From an uncultured Saprospiraceae bacterium (lineage in GTDB: Bacteria; Bacteroidota; Bacteroidia; Chitinophagales; Saprospiraceae): 14,442 nt of DNA. Where the stretch lies: the NCBI GenBank assembly GCA_938002705.1, contig CALLAG010000208.1, positions 1-14,442 of the forward strand, given 5' to 3'. Position 1 is the first letter of the stretch, and each line of letters opens with the position of its first letter. Position numbers and translations under genes: made by a program. Positions 6,587 through 12,824 of the stretch are shown here, piece by piece. Below the pieces are notes generated by a model that saw only the letters and a list, made by a program, of their open reading frames with translations, did not search any database and had not been told where the DNA came from.

Positions 6587-9037
6587 ATGCCACAAGCTTC
6601 TTACAAAAAGAAATTCGACCTATGGTTCTCAAGTATGGGGTGGACAGCATTTCCATTTCAGAAGAAAGCCTGGGATGCTTGTGCCAGAGCCCACTGTGGT
6701 ATCGTCAATGCTCCTACAGGTAGCGGCAAGACGTATGCATTATTCTTAGGTGCCGTTGCTTATCATCTTAGACATGCTAAAAAACAAAAGCTTAAGCGCA
6801 AAGGACCGATCATCATATGGGTAACACCTATAAGAGCACTGGCCAAAGAAATAAAGATATCTATAGAAAAGGCTATTGCAGGCTTAGACTTAGGGTGGCA
6901 GGTAGGTATCAGAAGTGGTGATACCACTACAACCGAACGCAAGAAACAACTGTCCCATCCTCCCGAGGTCTACATCACTACACCAGAGAGCTTGCACGTA
7001 ATTCTCGCAACTAAAAAATATCCCAATTTCTATGGTTCAGTGCAAGCAGTTATCATAGACGAATGGCATGAGCTAATGGGCAACAAGAGAGGTGTACAAT
7101 GCCAACTTGCGATATCACGTATAAGAGGCCTTAATCCTAATCTTCTCATATGGGGCATATCAGCTACTATAGGTAATCTTGATGAAGCATTAGAAGTACT
7201 ATTAGGTGATCATAATATAAAGGGCAAAGAACTCATCATCGCTAATGTCAAAAAACAAACTGAAGTCGTAAGCATTTTTCCAGATAGTATAGAACAGTAC
7301 TCCTGGTCTGGGCATCTGGGATTACGATTGGCAGATAAGTTACTTCCCATCATTTATGAGAATAAAACCTCACTTATATTCACTAATACCAGAGCACAGA
7401 GTGAGCTTTGGTATCATAGGCTTTTAGAATTAGATCCCAGTCTTGCTGGAGTCATGGCATTACACCATGGATCTATATCTAAGAAGATAAGATCATGGGT
7501 AGAAGACGGCCTCTATGATGGCAGTCTTAAGACCGTGATAGCGACATCGAGTCTTGACCTGGGTGTAGACTTCAGACCTGTAGAGGCGGTTGTGCAAGTT
7601 GGTAGTCCTAAGAGTGTATCCAGATTCATGCAGAGAGCAGGCCGATCTGGTCATGCTCCTGGAGCAGTAAGTAAAATATACTTCCTTCCTACTAATAGTC
7701 TTGAGCTACTGGAAGCTGCTGCTCTACGTGATGCATTAAAGATTAAAAATGTAGAAAAACGTGTACCATACATACGCAGCTGGGATGTGCTCATACAGTA
7801 CCTCATGACATTAGCAGTATCTGAGGGATTCCGTCCAGAAGATATCTTTCATGAGGTCAAGAATACGCATTGCTATAGTAGTATGAATGAAGAAGAGTGG
7901 CAGAAGATATTAGCATTTATAGTCAATGGCTCTCAATCTCTCCAGGCCTATGATGAGTTCCAGAAAGTAGAAATAGAAGATGGTATATATAAGGTCACTA
8001 ATAGAAGGATAGCTATGCGACAGCGCCTAAGTATAGGAACCATACCGAGCGAATCTATGCTCAATGTCAAATACCTAAAAGGTGGTCGTATCGGTACTGT
8101 AGAAGAATGGTTTATCAGTCATATGAATGTGGGAGACAGCTTTTGGTTTGCAGGTAGGCCACTAGAGTATGTTATGATCAAAGATATGACCGTCCTCGTC
8201 AGAAAAAGCTCCAAAGTAACTAAAAGGATTCCCGCATACTTAGGAGGTCGTGTCCCTCTCAGTACAGAAATGTCAGAAGTCCTCCGAGCTAAAATATATC
8301 AATACAAGACAGATAGTAATAAAGGAGAAATTGAATTACAACGGCTGGCACCCTTACTGGAATTACAGAAAGAAAAAAGCATACTACCATCCAAAGACCA
8401 ATTCCTTATAGAATACTTCCAATCACGAGATGGCTATCACTTATTGATGTATCCATTCGAAGGTAGATATGTACATGAGGGCATGGGTGCATTAATAGCT
8501 CAGAGACTATCCAAAGAAATGCCTATCAGCATATCTATAGCTATGAACGACCATGGATTCGAATTACTAAGCGATAAGAAAATAGATATTGAAAAGTGGA
8601 TAAGCAAAGATCTTTTTTCGCCGAAAGGCCTATCCACTGATATACAATCAAGTATCAATGCAACGGAATTAGCTAGGCGAAAATTCCGAGATATCGCAAG
8701 GATATCTGGTCTGATATTCCAGGGATTTCCTGGTAAGGTTAAGAAGAATAGACACTTACAAGCTTCTTCGTCATTACTCTTCGATGTATTCCGAGATTAT
8801 GATGCTGACAACTTACTGTATCTCCAGACATTCGAAGAGGTGATGACCTTCCAACTAGAAGAAGCCAGAATGAAAGAAGAACTTGTAAGAATACAAAATC
8901 AAAAATTTGTATTTCAGTATCCTGACAAGGCTACCCCGCTGGCATTTCCTATAATGGTAGATAGAATGAGAGAGAAGATGAGCTCAGAAAAATTAGAAGA
9001 TAGGATCGCTAAGATGAAGGTGCAGTTGCTGAAATAG
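6587..9037 (+). CDS. Ligase-associated DEXH-box helicase (Lhr-core family)
   Basis: 816 residues from ATG 6587. Superfamily 2 helicase motifs are all present: Walker A APTGSGKT (42-49), TPIRALA (motif Ia), TTPES (motif Ib), DEWH (158-161), SAT (192-194), an IATSSLDLGVD segment (motif V) and QRAGRSGH (349-356). The DEWH box, the spacing and the long C-terminal half (winged-helix region plus Lhr-type domain, roughly 400-816) match the ligase-associated DEXH helicase of bacteria, usually about 810-830 residues. That protein is normally encoded with an ATP-dependent DNA ligase, an exonuclease and the PdeM phosphoesterase in a presumed DNA-repair set. It should unwind DNA or RNA-DNA hybrids using ATP, in the cytoplasm. 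None of the partners is in this window. An in-frame TTG at 6506 would add 27 residues, but these are hydrophobic and unlike the family start, which begins close to MPQASYKKKF; it also falls in a possible promoter. Confidence 0.9.
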   Translation: MPQASYKKKFDLWFSSMGWTAFPFQKKAWDACARAHCGIVNAPTGSGKTYALFLGAVAYHLRHAKKQKLKRKGPIIIWVTPIRALAKEIKISIEKAIAGLDLGWQVGIRSGDTTTTERKKQLSHPPEVYITTPESLHVILATKKYPNFYGSVQAVIIDEWHELMGNKRGVQCQLAISRIRGLNPNLLIWGISATIGNLDEALEVLLGDHNIKGKELIIANVKKQTEVVSIFPDSIEQYSWSGHLGLRLADKLLPIIYENKTSLIFTNTRAQSELWYHRLLELDPSLAGVMALHHGSISKKIRSWVEDGLYDGSLKTVIATSSLDLGVDFRPVEAVVQVGSPKSVSRFMQRAGRSGHAPGAVSKIYFLPTNSLELLEAAALRDALKIKNVEKRVPYIRSWDVLIQYLMTLAVSEGFRPEDIFHEVKNTHCYSSMNEEEWQKILAFIVNGSQSLQAYDEFQKVEIEDGIYKVTNRRIAMRQRLSIGTIPSESMLNVKYLKGGRIGTVEEWFISHMNVGDSFWFAGRPLEYVMIKDMTVLVRKSSKVTKRIPAYLGGRVPLSTEMSEVLRAKIYQYKTDSNKGEIELQRLAPLLELQKEKSILPSKDQFLIEYFQSRDGYHLLMYPFEGRYVHEGMGALIAQRLSKEMPISISIAMNDHGFELLSDKKIDIEKWISKDLFSPKGLSTDIQSSINATELARRKFRDIARISGLIFQGFPGKVKKNRHLQASSSLLFDVFRDYDADNLLYLQTFEEVMTFQLEEARMKEELVRIQNQKFVFQYPDKATPLAFPIMVDRMREKMSSEKLEDRIAKMKVQLLK

Positions 9038-9070
9038 TAGCATTTACAACAATAGCTTAATCATGCTTAC

Positions 9071-9078
9071 TATATTTG
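9071..9078 (+). promoter_or_regulatory. -7 promoter box of rluF
   Basis: TATATTTG is an exact match to the Bacteroidota -7 consensus TAnnTTTG. It lies 27 bases before the ATG at 9106, which puts the transcription start near 9085 with a leader of about 20 bases. No TTG was found at the expected -33 distance. The longest in-frame start for rluF, a TTG at 9076, is inside this box and so cannot be the real start. Confidence 0.6.
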
Positions 9079-9105
9079 TACCCTCTTCACAACAGAAAAG
9101 AAATA

Positions 9106-9816
9106 ATGGCTGACAAAACAAGCATCAATAAATATATAAGTGACACAGGATACTGCTCTCGTAGAGAAGCTGATAAGTATATAGAGCAAGGTCGTGTTCA
9201 TGTTAATGGAAAGGTGGCTCAGAAGGGTAATCGAGTCAGTCATGAAGATGATGTAACTGTCGACTTTGAAGCTGTCGTCAAGAAAAAAAAGAAAAAGAAA
9301 GATTATATCTATATCGCTGTCAATAAAGCTGACGGAATAGTATGTACGACTGATCACAAAGAAAAAGACAACATCGTCGACTATGTCAATTATCCCAAGC
9401 GGATATTTCCCATAGGAAGGTTAGATAAAAATTCTACTGGGCTTATTCTCATGACTAATGACGGTGACATCGTCAATAAGATACTACGAGAAGAAAACAA
9501 TCATGAAAAGGAATATGTCGTCACTACTAATAAACCGATCACAGGAGAATTCGTACAAAGTATGGCAAGCGGAGTCCGTATAATGGGTACAAGAACTAAG
9601 AAGTGTAAGGTCAGAAAAATGGGTAAGAATTCATTTAATATAACATTAACACAAGGACTCAATAGACAGATACGTAGGATGTGTAATGCACTAGACTATA
9701 AGGTCGTCACATTACATAGAACACGTATTATGAATATTACTCTGGGCAAATTAAAAATAGGTCAATATAGATTTCTAACTGAGGATGAATTAAAAGAAAT
9801 GAAGTCTAAGCTCTAA
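9106..9816 (+). CDS. rluF: 23S rRNA pseudouridine synthase, RluF type
   Basis: 236 residues. An S4 RNA-binding domain (about 6-50: INKYISDTGYCSRREADKYI, GRVHVNGK) precedes the RsuA/RluB/RluF-type catalytic domain. The catalytic Asp is D107 in GRLDKNS, followed by GLILMTNDGDIVNKIL, KEYVV and the QGLNRQIRRMC block. NIVDYVNYPKRIFPIGRLD and NNHEKEYVV are closest to RluF, which in E. coli makes pseudouridine 2604 in 23S rRNA; RluB or RsuA are less likely. The start at ATG 9106 puts the S4 domain at the usual distance from the N terminus and leaves room for the promoter at 9071. The two domains are joined by seven consecutive Lys codons (9280-9300), which create an A-rich tract with an A AAA AAG heptamer in the zero frame (9285-9291). 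The gene converges on a minus-strand gene with 12 bases between the stop codons and no evident terminator. Confidence 0.9.
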   Translation: MADKTSINKYISDTGYCSRREADKYIEQGRVHVNGKVAQKGNRVSHEDDVTVDFEAVVKKKKKKKDYIYIAVNKADGIVCTTDHKEKDNIVDYVNYPKRIFPIGRLDKNSTGLILMTNDGDIVNKILREENNHEKEYVVTTNKPITGEFVQSMASGVRIMGTRTKKCKVRKMGKNSFNITLTQGLNRQIRRMCNALDYKVVTLHRTRIMNITLGKLKIGQYRFLTEDELKEMKSKL

Positions 9817-9828
9817 TTATTCCAGCTA

Positions 9829-10485
9829 TTATTTTTGTAATTCGCTTACACCCTCGACATCTATATTATCATACCTTCCAGATTCTAAGATATAGAATAG
9901 CTCTTCCATAGTCTTGATAGGCCCTGATGTTACCGCTAGGTTAACTAACCATGCTGGAAGCTTTCCAGCTGGATCCATCTTAGCATAATACTCTATATCT
10001 ATCCATCCATTGTTCTGAGGTGTCAGTTTATAGGTAGATATAAAATCTTTGACTCTAATATTAGCATCATACTCTTCTACCTTACCCACAACACCTTGTG
10101 ATAGAGTTGATATAATTTTTGTATCAGGATCTTGAGTCCATGTATATTTGATAACTAAGTCTCTATCTGTAGCTGGAAATGGTAGATCAGACTTGATATA
10201 ATAGATCAGAGTGTGGTCATTAATCTCCTCTACGGTATAAGATTCTGGGCTTTTGTATACCCAGTCTTTATGTCCTTCAGTATCTTCAAATGCTGCCATG
10301 ATAGCATTAAGTGAAGTCCTACATTTAGTAAGGATCTTTATCTCTTTGAATTTTTCTCCTTCTAACTTTCTGGTGTATACTTCGATATTATCAGTCTTAT
10401 TCTTAAGTTCCCAATCACCGTCTTGACTATACACCGGAATGATATATAAAAAAGTAAATAAGAAAATTATACTACGGAAACTCAT
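9829..10485 (-). CDS. Secreted START-domain protein
   Basis: 218 residues on the minus strand. A signal peptide (about 1-21, IIFLFTFLYIIPVYS, cleavage after SQ) has no lipobox Cys, so the product is probably periplasmic or exported. The rest is one START / SRPBCC lipid-binding domain: DGDWELKNKTDNIEVYTRK opens it, FEDTEGHKDWVYKSPESY gives the first helix region, LPFPATDRDLV is the typical START turn, and WIDIEYYAKMDPAGKLPAWLVN with a long C-terminal helix closes it. Domains of this kind bind a hydrophobic ligand in a closed pocket; the ligand here cannot be read from sequence. It appears monocistronic, with its own -7 box upstream and a 260-base gap before the next gene. No T9SS sorting domain is present. 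Confidence 0.8.
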   Translation of the reverse strand: MSFRSIIFLFTFLYIIPVYSQDGDWELKNKTDNIEVYTRKLEGEKFKEIKILTKCRTSLNAIMAAFEDTEGHKDWVYKSPESYTVEEINDHTLIYYIKSDLPFPATDRDLVIKYTWTQDPDTKIISTLSQGVVGKVEEYDANIRVKDFISTYKLTPQNNGWIDIEYYAKMDPAGKLPAWLVNLAVTSGPIKTMEELFYILESGRYDNIDVEGVSELQK

Positions 10486-10502
10486 ATCTCATATTTGATA
10501 TA

Positions 10503-10510
10503 CAAATGTA
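10503..10510 (-). promoter_or_regulatory. -7 promoter box of the START-domain gene
   Basis: On the minus strand the bases read TACATTTG, an exact TAnnTTTG match, 17 bases before the ATG whose first base is 10485. Transcription would start near 10496 with a very short leader. No -33 TTG is seen at the usual distance. Confidence 0.5.
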
Positions 10511-10745
10511 TGACCATAACTGCTGCGATATTACAGATATAAAGACATTAACTTTAATATAAGATATAGTAGGAGTGTTACAGAATGTTGTTTTTTTTAA
10601 GCAATAAGTAAGCATAAGCTACATACTAAATGCCCATAATGCACTATTATGTGAGTAACGCTGTTCTTCATGACCTCAGGTTGTATACGAAGAGATGGTT
10701 CTGCCTTTAACCCAAAGACTCAGTATATATCCTTAGACAATAATC
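10511..10745. other. Gene-free gap without a clear terminator
   Basis: This gap between two minus-strand genes holds no convincing coding region. A run of eight T occurs at about 10591-10598 without a GC-rich stem in front of it. CATAAT/ATTATG (10635-10640 with 10646-10651) is a 6-bp AT-rich hairpin without a following T-run on either strand. A short plus-strand frame ending at the TAG near 10757 has no ribosome-site or family support. How transcription from asnS and the phosphatase ends is not visible. Confidence 0.4.
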
Positions 10746-11321
10746 TTATTCTACGATAGTTTTGACACCATATTGTAGCAGTTGCACTTCTGCATCACCT
10801 TGATTCTTTAGAGAAACTAAAAATAGATTGTCATAATCCCTTTCGTCAAACTCCGAGTATGCATCCTCCCCTATGAGCATATTAACGAATTGTGGTGTAG
10901 AGTTAGAGTGTCCTACTATCACTACAGTCTGATTCTTATGTATAGTCAGAAGCTTACTCATAAGTGGCTTGAAGTCGCGGGGATCATATATTTTCGTTGG
11001 TATAGATTTCTTCTGAGATAAGGGCATAACCGTCTCCAGTGTCCTATTATACTCTGAAGAATAGATCGCATCTACGTTTACATCTTCTAATAAAGCAGCA
11101 AAATCTTCTGCTCTCTCTTTACCTGCTTTGGTCAAAAAAGGATTCCTCTGATCTGCCATCTTCTCCGCATGTCTAATACATATCAATGTCGTAGTATTAG
11201 GCTGGATTAATTCTGAGATATCTAACGCTGTAGTATCATTACTTACATTGCTACTCTTACAACTGAACAATAATATACTCGATGCTATAAGTAAAAATGT
11301 ATATATAAATACTCTATTCAT
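10746..11321 (-). CDS. Histidine-phosphatase (phosphoglycerate-mutase-like) lipoprotein
   Basis: 191 residues on the minus strand. The N terminus MNRVFIYTFLLIASSILLFSC ends in a lipobox with Cys21, so the mature protein should be a membrane-anchored lipoprotein in the periplasm or at the surface. The catalytic core of the histidine phosphatase superfamily is present: RHAEK with R50 and phosphate-accepting H51, SSEYNRTLET with R93, and VGHSNS with second His H138. At about 170 mature residues it resembles the small SixA/PhoE-like members. The substrate is unknown; the RHAEK form is common in Bacteroidota phosphatases of unassigned role. The gene starts 18 bases after the asnS stop codon in the same direction with no terminator or promoter between, so it is probably transcribed with asnS. 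A functional link with the tRNA synthetase is not implied by the sequence. Confidence 0.85.
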   Translation of the reverse strand: MNRVFIYTFLLIASSILLFSCKSSNVSNDTTALDISELIQPNTTTLICIRHAEKMADQRNPFLTKAGKERAEDFAALLEDVNVDAIYSSEYNRTLETVMPLSQKKSIPTKIYDPRDFKPLMSKLLTIHKNQTVVIVGHSNSTPQFVNMLIGEDAYSEFDERDYDNLFLVSLKNQGDAEVQLLQYGVKTIVE

Positions 11322-11339
11322 AATGAAGTGGTTTTAGAT

Positions 11340-12776
11340 TTAAAATTCTGCACTTCCTGGATATCTTGGGAAAGGTATCACATCGCGGATGTTACTCATC
11401 CCAGTAATAAACTGTACCAACCTCTCGAATCCTAATCCAAAACCTGCATGCTCACACGTACCGAATCTTCTTGTATCTAAGAACCATTCCATCTCATGTT
11501 CTGGTATATCGAAATCTGCCATTCTTGATTTTAATACATCTAATCGCTCCTCTCTCTGTGATCCACCGATGATCTCTCCTATGCCGGGGAATAATACATC
11601 CATCGCTCTCACCGTCTTATCATCATCATTCATACGCATATAGAAGGCCTTGATATCTTTAGGATAATCCGTTAGGATAACTGGCTTCTTAAAGTGTTTC
11701 TCAACAAGAAATCGCTCATGCTCTGACTGCAGATCAGCACCCCACTCTTCTATGACAAACTGGAATTTCTTCTTCTTATTAGGCTTAGAATTCATTAGAA
11801 TCTTGATGGCCTCAGTATAAGTTAATCTCTCGAAGTCGTTATCTACACAGAATTGTAACTTCTCACGGAGTGCAAGAGGTGATCTCTCATTCTGTGGTTT
11901 TTGTTTCTCCTCATTAGCTAATCTACTTTCGAGAAACTCTATATCATCAGGATTATGTTCTAAGCAGTACTTGATGACGTACTTCAGCATATCTTCTGCG
12001 AGATCCATGTTATCATCTAAGTCAGCAAAAGCCACCTCTGGCTCTATCATCCAGAACTCTGCGAGGTGACGGCTTGTATTACTATTCTCAGCTCTGAATG
12101 TAGGTCCAAATGTGTATACTTCAGATAATGCAAGTGCCCCTAATTCTGCCTGAAGCTGTCCTGATACGGTCAGCTTCGCTGACTTCCCGAAAAAGTCTTT
12201 TTTGTAATCAACATTGCCATCCTCGCCCTTAGGTGCATTCTCTACATCAAGCGTAGTGACTTGGAACATTTCTCCAGCACCTTCTGCATCAGAACAAGTG
12301 ATAATCGGAGAGTGGATATATGTAAATCCCCTATCATGAAAAAATTGATGAATCGCAAACGATACAGAATGTCTTATTCTGAATATTGCGCCGAAAGTAT
12401 TAGTCCTAAATCTTAGGTGTGCTTTCTCTCTTAAGAACTCTAAGCTGTGCTTCTTAGGTTGTAGGGGATATTTCTCAGGATCTGCAAGCCCATTAATCAC
12501 TATACTATCAGCAACGAGTTCTACAGCTTGTCCGCCGCCCTGAGATTCTATTATCGTTCCTTCTGCTGTGACTGCTGCTCCTGTTGTTATTTGCTTAAGT
12601 ATCGCCTCATCTGTATTCTCCCTATCTATGACGACTTGTAGAGTCTTTATAGTAGATCCATCACTCAATGCTAAGAACTGATTGTTTCTGAATGTTCTCA
12701 CCCAGCCTTTGACTGTCGCTTTATAATCTTTCTGATCTGATTGGAGTATCGCTTTTACCTTTGTCCTTTTTGCCAT
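11340..12776 (-). CDS. asnS: Asparaginyl-tRNA synthetase
   Basis: 478 residues on the minus strand, close to the usual bacterial AsnRS length of about 465-480. It attaches asparagine to tRNA-Asn using ATP in the cytoplasm. The N-terminal OB-fold anticodon-binding domain (about 10-110) contains VKGWVRTFRNNQFLALSDGS. The class II catalytic core follows, with motif 2 FRAENSNTSRHLAEFWMIEPE beginning at residue 227 and motif 3 GFGLGFERLVQF beginning at residue 445. FRAENSNTSRHLAEFWM is typical of AsnRS as opposed to AspRS. The start was set at the ATG 12776 (MAKRTKVK); a longer frame begins at a GTG at 12797, but that GTG is the last part of the -7 promoter box. The gene lies 48 bases behind batD with its own promoter and leads into the phosphatase lipoprotein gene. 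Confidence 0.96.
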   Translation of the reverse strand: MAKRTKVKAILQSDQKDYKATVKGWVRTFRNNQFLALSDGSTIKTLQVVIDRENTDEAILKQITTGAAVTAEGTIIESQGGGQAVELVADSIVINGLADPEKYPLQPKKHSLEFLREKAHLRFRTNTFGAIFRIRHSVSFAIHQFFHDRGFTYIHSPIITCSDAEGAGEMFQVTTLDVENAPKGEDGNVDYKKDFFGKSAKLTVSGQLQAELGALALSEVYTFGPTFRAENSNTSRHLAEFWMIEPEVAFADLDDNMDLAEDMLKYVIKYCLEHNPDDIEFLESRLANEEKQKPQNERSPLALREKLQFCVDNDFERLTYTEAIKILMNSKPNKKKKFQFVIEEWGADLQSEHERFLVEKHFKKPVILTDYPKDIKAFYMRMNDDDKTVRAMDVLFPGIGEIIGGSQREERLDVLKSRMADFDIPEHEMEWFLDTRRFGTCEHAGFGLGFERLVQFITGMSNIRDVIPFPRYPGSAEF

Positions 12777-12796
12777 CGCTTCATTTTTATAAAGCA

Positions 12797-12804
12797 CAAA
12801 AGTA
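12797..12804 (-). promoter_or_regulatory. -7 promoter box of asnS
   Basis: On the minus strand the bases read TACTTTTG, matching TAnnTTTG. It lies 20 bases before the asnS ATG (12776), which predicts a transcript start near 12790 and a leader of about 14 bases. No TTG is visible at the usual -33 distance; that region is occupied by the palindrome at 12807-12823. Confidence 0.6.
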
Positions 12805-12806
12805 GG

Positions 12807-12823
12807 TTTTTATGGTATAAAAA
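12807..12823. promoter_or_regulatory. Perfect AT palindrome between batD and asnS
   Basis: TTTTTAT (12807-12813) and ATAAAAA (12817-12823) are exact inverted copies around a 3-base centre. It begins one base beyond the batD stop codon and covers roughly -17 to -33 of the predicted asnS start. It could be a protein-binding site, a weak AT-only 3' stem for batD, or chance in AT-rich DNA. Confidence 0.3.
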
Positions 12824-12824
12824 A

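Noticed and set aside
10669..10757. Short plus-strand frame of about 29 codons in the gap between the START-domain and phosphatase genes
   Set aside because: It has no recognisable family, no promoter or ribosome site, and it overlaps the end of the phosphatase gene; a frame this short is expected by chance.
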